Part shown: piece after piece, positions 45,590-59,015 of the stretch
Numbering within the stretch: position 1 is the stretch's first letter
How the letters are laid out: each line of letters opens with the position of its first letter
Assembly: GCA_012934845.2 (NCBI GenBank)
Contig: WNNJ02003004.1
Span: forward strand, 124,001-188,000
Source: Pomphorhynchus laevis
Taxonomy: Eukaryota > Acanthocephala > Palaeacanthocephala > Echinorhynchida > Pomphorhynchidae
Reading direction: 5' to 3'
DNA: 64,000 nt
The notes under the pieces: model-generated
The model's database searches: none
What the model saw: only the letters and a program-made list of their open reading frames with translations
What the model was told of the DNA's origin: nothing
Position numbers and translations under genes: made by a program

Positions 45590-46740
45590 CAGAAATGTTC
45601 CATTGCATAAATCCGATCATTCCTCTATACTAATATCTCCTATTGATCAAATTATTCTCAAACGTAGATCTAAACAAGTTTTATATGACAAATAAGATCA
45701 TTTTACGTTTAATCTTAAAATTAACTTGTCCGATGTTTTACAAGTGATGATTACTCATAGTTCATTAATTATGGATAATTTAATAAATTACATTTCGAGC
45801 TGCTTCCGATTTTGTATCCCCCGTAAACCGTTTATATCAATAATCGGGATCCTAAATGGATGATCCGATCATAGAAGAGTTGATTCCAAAGGAAATCAAG
45901 CTCGTAAAACAGCAAACTTAGCTAAATAAATTAATTTAACGAATAAACCTCAATTTTCGTTAATATTTTGAAAAATCATATGTTCTGAAACTGCGCAGCA
46001 TCGGAATGCGTTTGAATTTTGGAAAATCATATCGCAACTTGAGACTCGTGATTGTGAATCAGATGTGGCTCGTTTTAATCAATTTGATTTATATCAGAAA
46101 TTAAATTAAATTAATAAGAAAATCACAACATTAATTGATAAAATTACGATTACGGATGAACTTATATGTAACGATTCCTTAGACGTTTTGCATCAGAAAT
46201 TAGTTCGGACATAATGTGCTTGAGCACCAAAAAGGTATGTGATACATAACCGTTTGTTTGAATATTCCGATATTTGAATGGTGTTGCATGACGAAAGCAC
46301 TATAACAACATGCGGAAATAGCATACTCAAATATTTTATTATTGAGCAGGAATCAGGTAACTTTAAGGAATGGTACTCGTGCAGCAATCTTAATTTAAAT
46401 GTTACGGAAATGCTATCGCTCAATATTGCTCTACATCCATTCACCGATAATGCTATGAAAAGTTGTTTTCGTCGACTATTATATCACATACATACTGTGT
46501 ATCTTGACAAAAATCGATTTGTGTTTCGCCCTGAAAGATCGACATCTAGTGATCTATTGTCAATGGATCACGTTTCAGTATGGTATCTACTCTGTTGCAC
46601 AGCATTTACCTGTTGACAATGCAAATGCGTTTTTATCTCATGTGAAACAATTAAGAAAACGCAAAATCGCAGGATTCTCGCACATAAGCCTTTTGAACTT
46701 TTATTTGATTAATCGATTTTAATTTGTATAGGGTCAATTT
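45590..46740 (+). mobile_element. Degenerate LINE (Jockey/I-like)
   Basis: Frames on the + strand give PLHKSDHSSILISP near 45602-45645, the S-D-H box that ends the AP endonuclease. A long linker follows with FEFWKIISQLE, then a palm segment RFVFRPERSTSSDLL near 46515-46560 (Q-F-G-F-R-x-x-R-S-T in LINEs). Several stops and shifts separate the parts. Spacing fits one decayed element, 3' truncated before the YADD box. Confidence 0.5.
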
Positions 46741-46979
46741 CATAATCGCCTTGTATATTCAGAAATGTTAAACTTATTAGATGTTAAACTATATTTACAG
46801 ATGTTAAACTTAGTATAAATGTTACAAAATCAAAATAATTCATTTTGCTTTTAAACGATATCTGCCTAATCCAGTGTTACTAAATTTTGATCTCGAGAGG
46901 GTTAGCTACGTAAAGATTTTGGCATTAAAATTTGAATTATCTTAGTTTAGTTTAGAAACATGATATTTTAGTTTCGAAA

Positions 46980-47640
46980 CAATTATCACAAGTCACTGTT
47001 CAATGTTGAATAAATTAATTTTATTTCTTTTTTGGATAATTTTATATTCTTTTTATAGTCAAAGCTTATATACATGTAAGATTAAAATTTGGAAAGATAT
47101 ATTTGATAAAATTAGAAATAAAATGAAAATAACAAACAATTAAAAGTAAATAAATATAATTTACAATTCCTTATATAATGACTTAAATTCTTAATTTGTT
47201 AAGTTGATTAATAGTAGAAGCTTAAATTTTAAGATTAAAATTTGGAAATATTATGTATCTGATAAAATTAAAATAACAAACAATTATAAAAGAAAAGATT
47301 AAATAAAGATATGTATACATAACTTACTAAATTAAAACATAACTATACAATAACAACTATTGATAAAGCTAGTAATAACTTTGTCTTCATATGCAAAAAG
47401 CTTTATTATGATATACTGATAAAAGAAGTTAATTATAATGATTTAAATGTAAATCCAACATATGAACGTAGTGAGTTGAGTTTTGAAACAATTATTACAA
47501 GTCACTGTTCTACAATGGATTAAAGGGTATAAAGGTTGAATCAGATAATAAAACTATACTTATATTATATTGGAATTCAAAGGCAAAATATGACTTCTAA
47601 ATCGCTAAGTGTCTTTAGATTTTAAAACTGTCGAATAAAG
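46980..47640 (+). mobile_element. Penelope-like element fragment (N-terminal reverse transcriptase region)
   Basis: Close relative of 49855-50600. It reads a decayed AIDKASNNFVFICKKLYYD block and NYNDLNVNPTYER near 47430-47475, then the segment matching IPILYWNPK in altered form. Broken by stops. Lies downstream of the carrier gene, antisense to it. Confidence 0.65.
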
Positions 47641-48774
47641 CTTGTATAAAACTTGCTACTGTAAGTTATATCTACTTTATGCTTATCCTACCCATTGTTG
47701 TAGGACTTTCCGTTACATTAATAAGTTTTTTTCGTATTCATAGACGAGGACAGCAAATATATGGAAAGAACACAGAACCGATTTTAAGTTCTATGAATTT
47801 TTTTAAAGAACCAATAGTGTAAATCCACCGTAGAGTATTTGGGATGGAACATATCTCTCACAATATTAGAAATGGAAAAGCGATACGATTCAAAGAAACC
47901 TGATATCATAGTTAAGCACCATCACACAGACAATTAAGATATATACTTAGAGTTATTATAACTTTTGCTCTGATTGACTAGTTTATCATACTGCACTGTA
48001 AAAAATTTAAATACTGCACTGTATCATATTAAAAATTAAAATTAAATTTATTTTTTTATAATTAAACCAATCGTTCTAATTTTATAGGTCTTTATCAACA
48101 CAAGTTTTCAATATTTCAAACATAAAACGTTTCGTGTAAGTAACAACTAAGCCAACACGATTAGCAGCTGCCTATTCAGTCAGCTGCTAATTTAATCCAT
48201 TATGTTTTGCCTCAATTGTTTACTTTTTGTCTAAATGCTTACATTGACGCCAATGTTGACTTTAATGTTCAAACACTCAGTTCAGCAATTTACTCAATTG
48301 AGTAGGACAAAATAGTAGTTCACAAAGAAGTAACGAATGAATGGACATAAATAGACACCAAATGACTTATAATTTATTTAAATTAATTATAATTAATTTA
48401 AATTAATTAATTTAAATTAATTAATTAAATTAATTTATTTAAATTAATTATAACTCCAAATTAATTTTTATTTTCTTTTATTGAAAGGTACAATTTACTA
48501 TGTTATCTGTGGTGTTGATTTGATCACCAAATGCGAACTAAAGACTTGCGTGAAGTAGTAAATAACGAGTAAAGCACATTGTGTAACAAAAACAAATACA
48601 AATATGGCTTTCACACCTTTATAAAGAAATTGCTTAAAAAATGAAACAGATAAATTTGATTAAATTATTAATATAGCAAGATTAAAATGCTTTAATGAAC
48701 GCAAGCTTGCCATAATGCTAAATATGTACATTTGAAAAAGTCATATACTGCAACTTTCTTCGGGTAATTGTTCT
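47641..48774. other. Downstream flank of the carrier gene
   Basis: AT-rich, no gene recognised. TTAATTTAAATTAATTAATT low-complexity lies at 48370-48450. The carrier transcript should end here; an ATTAAA-type signal on the - strand near 48690 is a candidate. Confidence 0.4.
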
Positions 48775-51700
48775 TTAGAAATATTGATTCATCAATTGTA
48801 TCGTAGTTTCGTATCCTAGAAAGCAGGCCTTAACAAAAACAAAATTACGCCGAAAGCAAGTAGTATCTTACAGCACTCGCCGGGAATGCTCTGATCACAA
48901 TAGGACATAAACCACGATATAAAACACTAACACGACCTTTTGTTTCGTATATTACATGTCGATAAGTTGCGTTCTGATCTGAAGGTAAAATTAAAAAAAT
49001 ATTCCAAACTTTATGATTTTTTAGTATCACAAACTTTATTCGACACTTATATATTCGACATCTGAATCTTTATGATAAATTATAGATAAATATCTGTAAT
49101 TGTTTGATAAATGCCTATGGAATGAAGCAATTTATAGATTTTTTGTAGAATATGAATAGAAACAAAAATTTAGAAATTGAAAGAGAATTAGAAAATATAT
49201 TTGAATATGTTTTAGTAAGCTAGAGCCTACTAAGTTACGTACTTGGTAAAGCTTGCCGATTTAAAAGGAAACACTATAAAAGGTAACAAATAAATATTCA
49301 ATAAATAATTTAATTTGAAAAGCTTGGAAATCTAAAATGGAAAGAATGTATATTTGGAAATAAAAAGAAATAATATTAATAATATTATTATCTGATATTA
49401 ATAATATCATACATAATATTATAGTATATAATATAGTGTATATAATAATATAGTATAAGTCTAATAATATAGTGAATATATTGTATAGTGTATATATATT
49501 TAGTATTATATATTTATATAATACTTATATATTTTAGTATTATATATTATAATATATAATACTAAAATTATATTTTAGGAATAATACATTTATAATAGAT
49601 AACAAAATTAAACAAAATTAGTATCAAATTAATATTATTACATTTAACTAAATAAAATAAACTAATGCCACCATTAGTATAAAAAAATAGATAAAAAATA
49701 TATTTCTAATAAGGAATTAAAAGTGCAATGTAGCGATGTTTTATTAGAAACATTATGCAATTGCAAGTCTTAATTTTGATAAAATAAATGAACATATATA
49801 CACTCATAATCTAGAATTAATTTAAAATGGTTAATTAAGAAAAATGCTATCAAAAGGGTATAAGTATAGATTAAATATTAACTTTAAAAATAAAATTTAC
49901 AATTTGTTATATAATAACTTAAATGCTTACTTTGGTAAGCTGATTAATAGTGAAAGCTTAAATACATTTAAGATTAAAATTTAGAAATATTATGTATCTG
50001 ATAAAATTAAAATAACAAACAATTATAAATGGTATGTATTTAGAACTTGCTAAACTATAGAATAACTATATAACAACTATTGATAAAGCTAATAATATAA
50101 ATGAACATATATACACTCAAATTCTAGAATTGAATTAGAAATTATGAAATAAGGAAAATGCAATCAAAAGAGTATAAATATAAATAAAAACGATAAAACG
50201 ATAAGAATGACTTAAGTTTACTTTGGTAAACTTATTAATAGTGAAAGCTTAAATGCATTAAAAATTTGGAAAGATTATGTATTTGACAAAATTAAAATGA
50301 AAATAACAAACAATTATAAAAGGAAAGATCAAATTAATAAAGATATGTATACAGACTCACTAAATTAAAGGATAACTATAAAATAACAGCTATTGATAAA
50401 GCTGTAACTTTGTCTTCATATGCAAAAAGCTTTATTGTGATATACTGATGAAAGAAGTTAATTATAATGATTTAAATGTAAACGCAACATATGAACGTAC
50501 TGACTTTAATTTAGAAACAATTATTACAAGTCACTGTTCTATAATGGATAAAAAGGGTATAAAGGTTGAATCAGATAATAAAACTATACCTATATTATAT
50601 TGGAATCCAAAATTACATAAAAATCCAATAAAACCTAGGTTCATATGTAGTGCGTTTAAATGTACATTAAAACCACTTTCTGTTTATATGAATAAAATAC
50701 TTAAAGTAATTAAAGCACACTTCAAAAAATATTGTAAGGTAATCGAAATTAATACTGGTATAAAACACTATTTCAGTATTAATTCTACAAAAGAATTTTT
50801 AGAACAGACAAAATGAATGAATTTTCAAATATAAATACATACGATTTTAGTACTCTTTATACAAATCTAGATTTAGCAGATATTAATATTGAATTTAGAT
50901 GCGAAAAGTTGAAATTACCAAAGATACGCTTATTTACGATAAACCATCGATTTAAATGAAAGCACCACATTTGAACAAATAAATTCAGTAAAAATATTTG
51001 CATTGATTTTGTATAAATTATCTGCAAGAAAGTGAAACTACCAGAATCCAAAATTACATAAAAATCCGATAAAACCTAGGTTCATATGTAGTGCGTTTAA
51101 ATGTACATTAAAACCACTTTCTGTCTATATGAATAAAATACTTAAAGTAATTAAAGCACACTTCAAAATATATTGCAAGGTAATCGAAATTAATACTGAT
51201 ATGCAACACTATTTCAGTATTAATTCTACAAAAGAATTTTTAGAACAGACAAAAGGAATAAATTTTCAAAATATAAATACATACGATTTTAGTACGCTTT
51301 ATACAAATCTAGATTTAGTAGATATTAAAGAAGCGTTAGTAAAATTAATTAATCTTATATTCGGAAAAAGATATACATATATATGTTATAATAATTATAA
51401 CGCCTATCTAACAAAAATTAAACCATCAAGTAAATATAAATATATGGATAAAATTGAATTAATAGAATCCTTAAATATTTTGATAAATCAAAATTATTTA
51501 AAAGTAGGGACATCTATATTTAGACAAGTAAAAGGTGTTCCAATGGGTGGTAATAGTAGCCCAATTATAGCTGACTTGTTTTTAAGCTTTATAGAATATG
51601 AATTTGTTCATAACTGTGTAAAAACTAAATCTAAACAATATAAATATATGAAATATATGTTTCGATACATTGATGATATATGTGTATTTAATTCTAATAA

Positions 51701-54491
51701 TTTTTATTCAATTAGTGAACAAATTAACCATCAAAAAATATAAATATATGGATAAAATTGAATTAATAGAATCTTAAATATTTTGATAAATCAAAATTAT
51801 TTAAAAGTAGGGACATCTATATTTAGACAAATAAATGGATATCTATAATTGGGCTAGTATTCCTATGGGAGATAATAGTAGCTAAATTACACTTTTTGGA
51901 CAAAAAGTGCTTAAATTATAGTTCAATAAAAGCTTATTTATACTTCAAATATATTTATCTATGTTCTAAATATATTAATTAATTTAGTATTATACATATT
52001 TTTTAAATGATAAAATTATCTCCAACCTGTTTGAATCCTAGTTTTTATGAAATCAAAGGGCATAGCGTAAATCCATGTGCATACACCAGCAACGCCTCCA
52101 GCAAACAACGTCGTAGCAAAAGATTTCTTATTATCTAAAAGTCTTTTTTCATATTAAATTGATTTAAACAATAAATATTGCTGAATTATACTGGTCTTTT
52201 TATTTAAACGGTCTTTCAGTAATTCGTAAGTTGCGAACCAAATACCATTAGCAGGGATTTCTAAATTTAATATATTTGATTGTTTAAGTGGTCATCTTTT
52301 GAACTGCTTCAGACGTATGTGTAAAATAAAAAATATACATTTGTTTTACGAATATTTAAAAAAAATATAAATGTTTTCGATACGCATTAAACATTTTGTG
52401 GTATTCAATACAATTAAAATTATGATAATATAAAATATATAATATTTTAATAAAAAATAATATTATATGAAATTAAGTCTATTTTATACAAAAAATAAGA
52501 TAAAACCACATTGTGGATTTAGGTGATAACACATTTTGATTAGCAAAATTCTTAAAAAGTAAGGAATTAGCAAAGGATTTATAAGTATTTATAGGAGCAA
52601 TAAATATAGCCAAACAAATTCAACAAAAGAAATAACAATCTTAGAAAAGAAATCGAAATAAGGCAAAAGTAAAATAAATGTAATTTTTATTTAACTTTTC
52701 TTTTAAATACAATTGTAGCTGATTGTTTATTATTCAGTTAAATTCAAATTTAAATTTGAAAAATATAATTTTTTAATATAAATTTTAAAACCAAAAGCAT
52801 TGATATTTCAAGGTCAAAGCCACCGATATTTTGTTATAACAACTTATTTTTCTATTCGAAAGTATATACCATTTTACATGCATTTTATGTTCTATAATTG
52901 AATATACACTGTACATACTATATTTACTTTCTAGCTAAAATAACCGTATACAAAATAAATTAATTGAAATGTGACATATTTAAAATTTATAGAAAAATCA
53001 CAAATAAACAATATTTATTTTAAATTTGAAGTGATTTTCATTCAGATTGAAAATATTTCATTAAAGTAAGTATCGAATAGTTTGAGGTTGTTAAACTATA
53101 CAACAATAAATGTTAACAAAATATTGTACAATATTATTTAATAATATAAATATACAACAATATACATTTATATATAATATTAATGTATATATAAATATTA
53201 CTTTATAACATTTTTGATAAAATAATTTGTTGAATGAAGATTTATCTTAATACAACCTTTTGAAAATGAGTGTATGAGCAAATTTAAAATGAAGCAGATA
53301 GTAGCTTATTTATAAAATTTTTAAAAATTGTAAAAATTAATAATTTTACATTAAAATAAAATCATGAATTATGCGAAACTTTTAAATAAGTTTATTATTC
53401 ATATACGAAACAAATACATTATTATTTGAGTATAAACTCTAAAATACAAAATGTATACCTCTAAAAGCAGTAATCCCAATCCCCCTAAACAGTTTTAAAA
53501 ATCCATCCTTTTGAATTATTCTCTGCGCACATTTGATAGGATTATCACGAGCAGCATGATTGTTCTTGTTTTGCAACTGATTAATCTACAAACTAACGAT
53601 TTTATACAAAGGTTTCGTCACAGTTGACTAAACCTGTAATATGCATTTAATTCGTTCGCCAGGTGTAATAAGGATTAAAGCAGGAATTGCACTGATCATA
53701 CCAGCAATAAACACATCATAACTAAACATTATTAATATGAACTTAAATCTGCTTGAAGATTTGTAATTTAGATATTGTATTGAGAGATTAGGCAAGGAGA
53801 CAAAAATGAACACCTTAAACGTAAAGTAATTTTTAAGAGCTAATGGTTTTAAAGAATTATGATGATTTAAATCAATTTAGTTGATTCGTCGTTATCCATT
53901 TGTCGTTATGGAATATTTTATGAAATCGATTGATTTCTGATTTTATTTCAAGCGAATATTTATTTCGTTAGTTATCGAAGATTGTCGATTTAAAAAGGCA
54001 TTAATGAAATAATGCCTTTTTAAATAAAGATACTTATGGTAGTAAGCATTATCATTAGATTATTTAAATATAATTATAATCAATTAAATCAAACAAGTTT
54101 ATATCAAATAATTTAAATTTAATTATTCAAGTTAGATATTTGAACTCACTTATTTTGATTGTTTAATTGACTTAATACAGTTCTTGCATATCCGTATGTT
54201 CCGAAACACATTGCGTAAATAGGAAATACTCCAAACAGAGGAAACATCATTCCAGTGAAGAAACCCCGAATTCCACTTTTCTTCCGTATTAGATTAACTG
54301 CTCCGAAAATACCTTCAACAGATGAAGTCCGCTGCATTGTCACCTTAAATGGCTTGGATATTGAACAAAAAAAATTGAATGTATACCTTAACAGTGTCGA
54401 ATGGAAAACCTACAGTCAATGAACACATTCCACCAACACCACCGGCGCATAATTCTTTCACTATATCCATCCTTATTACGTCTACGCTCAT
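48775..54491 (-). CDS. Mitochondrial carnitine/acylcarnitine carrier-like protein (SLC25A20 group), 8 exons
   Basis: Mitochondrial carrier that would exchange acylcarnitines for carnitine across the inner membrane. Exons on the - strand: 54491-54387, 54343-54150, 53721-53634, 53585-53459, 52260-52192, 52134-52027, 48978-48872, 48828-48775. All are GT-AG with consistent phases, giving 283 aa (human 301). The three repeats show the signature P-x-[DE]-x-x-[KR]: PFDTVK, TPGERIK and MPFDFIK. TPGERIKCILQ, IPANGIWFATYELLK, AGGVAGVCTW, LYRGLCPIVIRAFPASA and the final ACFLGYETTIQLM match the carnitine carrier more closely than its SLC25A29/45/47/48 relatives. Introns are 43, 428, 48, 1198, 57, 3048 and 43 nt; the large one holds PLE pieces. 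Start: the ATG at 54491; a second in-frame ATG lies 7 codons later. Substrate is inferred by similarity. Confidence 0.93.
49855..50835 (+). mobile_element. Penelope-like element fragment (carrier intron 6)
   Basis: Antisense to the host gene. About 49855-50110 and 50215-50400 repeat the same N-terminal region (FGKLINSESLN, ITNNYKRKDQINKDMYTDSL). The 50448-50813 frame then reads NYNDLNVNATYERTDF, IPILYWNPKLHKNPIKPRF, CSAFKCTLKPLSVYMNKIL and NTGIKHYFSINSTKEFLEQT, conserved blocks of the PLE-type reverse transcriptase before the catalytic core. It ends at 50835 soon after YDFSTLYTNLDL. Confidence 0.8.
51040..51840 (+). mobile_element. Penelope-like element fragment with catalytic core (carrier intron 6)
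   Basis: It restarts at NPKLHKNPIKPRFICS and continues further than the previous copy in one frame (51129-51743): TYDFSTLYTNLDLVDIKEAL (first catalytic D box), SIFRQVKGVPMGGNSSPIIA, and MKYMFRYIDDICVFNSNNF with the Y-I-D-D box. After the fork at 51736 a 100-bp internal stretch is repeated (MDKIELIES region). No GIY-YIG domain is attached. It is nearly identical to the preceding fragment where they overlap, suggesting tandem duplication after insertion. Confidence 0.85.
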
Positions 54492-54919
54492 TGATTGTAT
54501 TTTTTAACTAGCGAATTATCTAGAATGCTCGATTTAATGATAGTATTTAATGTTCGCTTAACAATTTCAACATTTTTTCTTACGGCAGCGTGTTTGAATG
54601 CTATAATAAAATCGTTTATTTACTGATATTCGTATATATTTTTATTCCTTTCTTCGTTAATGCATTACATACAATTAAAATAGAATTAAATAGAATTCAT
54701 TTTTGGTTTGTAATTCTATTTAAAGACACACACAAAGAGTAAAAAATCTAAATTGTACAAATTTGAGAACAATGATTTTAGATTTGCGTTTTCCTGAGTG
54801 ATTTACAAGATTTTCGACTGAATTATAAAATGAATTATAAATGTTTATATTTATAATATATATAAATATAAACATTATATTTATTTAATGTTTTTCGACA
54901 CAGCCTTAAATATTTACTG
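54492..54919. other. Carrier upstream flank
   Basis: AT-rich; should contain the carrier promoter, but no core element stands out. No other gene recognised. Confidence 0.4.
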
Positions 54920-55190
54920 GATTCCTGATATTTGGATGGGTGCCTTTGTAGTACCGACTCCCAAGAAGCATCCACCTGTTAGTAGATGCTTCTTGGATAT
55001 CTTCCAAAATTCTCAAAAAACTAGTCTCGAAGCAGATTCGGGTTAATCTTAAGAAAAACAATATTCTCTCGCACTCAGAACACCGATTTATGCAGGGTCT
55101 CTTGTTTAACCAATTTAATAATAGCTCGTGAAATATGGACGGACGCCTTGAGATCTGGCTATGTTATTAACTAAAAATCCTTTTTAAGGT
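54920..55190 (+). mobile_element. LINE reverse-transcriptase relic
   Basis: Frames read IPDIWMGAFVVPTPKKHPP (the P-x-x-W-x-x-A-x-V-x-P-x-x-K block), then SHSEHRFMQG and, one frame over, SCLTNLIIAREIWTDALRSG (Q-H-G-F-x-x-G-R-S-C-x-T-N-L). Typical of LINE palm domains. A hairpin AAGAAGCATC/GATGCTTCTT lies inside, near 54963-54998. Short and broken. Confidence 0.6.
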
Positions 55191-58100
55191 TTTCGACTGA
55201 ATTATAAAATGAATTATAAAACTTAATTATAACGCAAATATATTTTTGTTCAAACATGAGGCATATAAAATACGTTCTATTTGAAATATAGAAGTTTAGA
55301 TATAATGATGATAGATGTGTATTTAACTCTAATAATTTTTATTAGAAATGGCTAATGAGTATTATTATATGTTATATATTATTAACATATATTTTCATAA
55401 AACGTAAAATCTATCATGTGATACGATTCGATATGTTGTAAGAATCAATGTGTCATCATTGATTCTGATTTACAGGCTATATGCGTTATAGAAAGTTTTA
55501 CTGATTGAGAAAAGAATGTGATGCTAATGGCAATTCGTTAATTGGTAACACAGATCCTTCCAGTTAATTGTCAAATGAAGGGATATGATCCATCATTGAC
55601 ATCACAAAAAAACGACGAAAGAAAGTTAAATCTAACATACAACCTTTTATTCAATTTGTGTACCTAATTTTATTAAGAAAATCCTTATTATTAAATAGCA
55701 GGAAAATAACAAGTTTATTAAAAAGCGGTCGTACTAAAATTTATCCTTTAAGAAGGTATTTTGATCAGCCAATGTGCCCGAGATGATATTCCGTATACTC
55801 AAGAAGTTTTGCATTTTGATAATATCTTGCTACAGAAATAATAAAATACAGATGTTTCAAACATAGGTGAATTGATATTAACATTGTATAAGAATTCTGT
55901 GATAAATAGACTGGATTGCAATATTTCCACAATTACCTAAACAATAAGATATTAGTGATCAAACCGAGTTTTTCGCAAATATTAAACATTAGGATTAAAT
56001 ATTTTGGATATTTACATATTTAAGATTCTTCAAGTAGGAATTTCTTTATTCGTGTTCTAAACACGGTCCACTCGAAATAAATCACCTAGAACACTGTATT
56101 GTAGGAGAACACTGTATCTTGCATAACAATTTAAAAAAGCTGTGCTCTGTTAATATAGAAAAACAAATATTATTCGTATATGCGATCCACTTCTGCAGCC
56201 AAAACATTGATCTTCAAACGACCTATATTTGTCATGACAATGAACGGATAATCTAAAATTTCGATTTAAATACGTCCATGTCACAAAATTAAAATATCAT
56301 TTACTGTTAACAACAAAATTATAAAATATTTTACATTTACTTTAAAACAACAAGGGTGTACATTAAACGGATACATTATGAATTTTTAACCTTTCGAATC
56401 TCACGTTTTCCTAAAACAGAAATTAAATTCTTAATCTAAACGCTTAATTAGAGTTATTACCGAAATGGTATGATTTCGATTTTGTTCGGAATTTGCGCCT
56501 TTGATGCAAAACTTCAATACACGGATCTAGTGTAAATGATGAGCTATATTGGTCAATGGCTATTTTCTTCAAACACGACAAACGCGATTTTAAGAAGTTC
56601 TAAAACACAATTTTTATAATTTTTATGAAATGGACAAACGCGATCGATGTTAAGAAGCTTTCACAGATGAATAACATATGATATGGAATTTTGTAAATAC
56701 TGCTTTGAAGATGATATGAAATTTTCAGTTTTGTTTGAGATAGAAATCTTATCGATTTACATACAAACTACTAACGTTGTCAGATAATCTCAATACATCA
56801 TTTACATAGAAATGAACAAACAGAAAACAACTGGTAATCGAGTACTTATTCAATGCTAATAATATAACAATTTTAATATTATAAAATATTAAATATAAAC
56901 TAATTTCATAATATAAGAAGTTTTTAAATAGTCCATTATTGATAAAGAATTATTGGAGCTGGATCAAAATAGGAGAAACATTTTATTTGATATTTCTTTA
57001 TTAGCATCTCCAGAAATTTACCTTGTAAAATCACGAACTACGATTTATATGGAATTGACCAATGCTATGGAACTACTGGTCTGCAGTTATCGAGAAGCTT
57101 AGAAAAACATTGTAAATATTTTTAAGATTTTAACAGAGGTTAGTATCAAATAAAATTTTCCACCTTTCTTTGATCCAGATCCAATAATTCACTATAAAAT
57201 TATATTATTCATTTTACCATTAGTAATTAGTAATTTTCTAAAGATACCAGCAGAACTTAGCGAAATATTAATAAAATTTTCCTCGTTCTTTGATACAAAT
57301 TCAATAATTCTTTATCTTTATTTACACATATAATTTAATTTATGTAATTTATATTTAATTTATAACATAAATTTAAATAGCTATGACTATTAGCCATATC
57401 GGGTATTGCCATCTCGCAATTAAAATTTGGTGAAATTAGGGTAAAACTAGAGAACACAAGTGTTAATTTGATTTATTTACTGAATGCAGTAAATAAATTG
57501 AATTAATTAAATAATTAAATTAATTCGCTCACCAAAACCTAACATGTAGGATTTAAAAGCACTCTTATCGAGCGCATACACCAAGCTCTTTCATCGCTGG
57601 TGGTAAACAAATGAATAACTTTTTTGGCCAATTTCTATTCTGATTGAACGAATATTTTGATTGAATCTTCCCAATTCGAGGATTCGAGGTCATTAGGAGG
57701 AACTGCTATGTTATTTGGCAATTAACGAGCACGTAAATCGCCCAATTCATCATTCATTACTTTTAAACATGAAATAATCAAACACCATCTTTTATAAAAA
57801 GATAAAAAAAGTAGCATATTCGCTGTAGTTCGTATCATGCCAGCAAATAATATGTCACTGATTAAATCGAATGTAAAAGTCACAAAAAATCAATTCTTTT
57901 GTCTTAAATAATTCAGTATTAATAATTTAATTGAAATGTAAAATATTTAGAAAAAATAATGCACAATCGGTTTTGCTAAATTAAACATCTTCTTAAACAA
58001 AAAAGCTAAATCTTTTATCTTTTTGGAAATATCCAAATTTTTTCAAGAAATATTTATTGAAAATTTTAAGTAAATGAGTGAAAACTTTAAAATTTACATA

Positions 58101-58841
58101 AAAAATACAAAAATGTTTAATATTTTTTAAATATCGACGTTATTTGATAAGCACAAGTTAAAGATTTTTATATTTTAATGATGATACCATCAGCTACAAC
58201 TGAAATTTATCATTTTTTAATTTATCATTTTCTTATAATTTATCATTCTTAGATTTGAAGTTACAATTAATTTTTACTTTTTAAAGTAAATTTTTTTTAC
58301 TTTTTATAACTGAAATTTATCATTTAAACATAATTCTTCGATTTGAAGTTACAATTTAAAGAAGTTTTCACAACGTTTTGGAATGTATACTGAGAAATTC
58401 CAAAATAATTCACAGATTAAAATGTAGTATTTCCAGTTTTAGTTTGGGATAATAACAATTTACAGATTTAACTTTGCATTAATTTTTTAAAATGAAAAAA
58501 TTAATGCAAAGTAACGTCTCAAATATTTTTTCAACAATTTGTCAAATAATAATTTTATCTGCTTGTGTAAAAATATCATAAATAATGTTTATTCAAATTA
58601 CAATTAAAAGAGTTTAACTCATAAATGTAAAATACCATAAAAAATGTACCAATTTAAAAATTAAACTCATAATTGAAAATACCATATAATCTAATAGATT
58701 AAAAACTAATTTTCATTGATATATTTTCGATACAAAATATAGCCTTATGGAGTTTTTCAACAAATTTAAACGTTTAAAAGCTTTCATTTTGTTTTTACGA
58801 TATGAAATTTCGTTTGCTATTACATCAAGCTTAAAGTTTAA
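55191..58841. other. AT-rich intergenic stretch, no gene recognised
   Basis: 3.6 kb of AT-rich sequence. A 130-bp imperfect direct repeat around AAAGAATTATTGGAGCTGGA / CAATAATTCACTATAAAATT lies near 56940-57320. A fused R-unit and M fragment lies at 57525-57720. The undetected 3' exons of WDR74 could lie in the right part; I could not identify them. Confidence 0.45.
57525..57720 (+). repeat. R-unit fragment joined to a repeat M module
   Basis: AACATGTAGGATTTAAAAGC, CACTCTTATCGAGCGCATAC and TTCTATTCTGATTGAACGA match the R units at 20445-21500. They are followed directly by GATTCGAGGTCATTAGGAGG and AACTGCTATGTTATTTGG of repeat M. Confidence 0.65.
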
Positions 58842-58978
58842 TAAAAAAGTACAGAGGAATGCTAGAATTTGAATTTTTATTAAAAGAAAATTGTCATTTT
58901 ACTATCTTCGGGCTATTTGAAGAAAAAAAAACAATTTTATTTTAAAATTCCAACATTCCTCTGTACTCTTTATTATTG
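58842..58978. repeat. Foldback abutting the WDR74 exon
   Basis: The left arm AAAGTACAGAGGAATGCTAG and the right arm (read on the - strand) GAGTACAGAGGAATGTTGG lie about 100 bp apart, with the inner parts AAAAGAAAATTGT and ACAATTTTATTTT also pairing. It occupies the start of the intron that follows the 59016-59207 exon. Confidence 0.65.
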
Positions 58979-59015
58979 GCAATTGGAATGAGAGTATTCT
59001 CAAAAAAAAGTTTAC

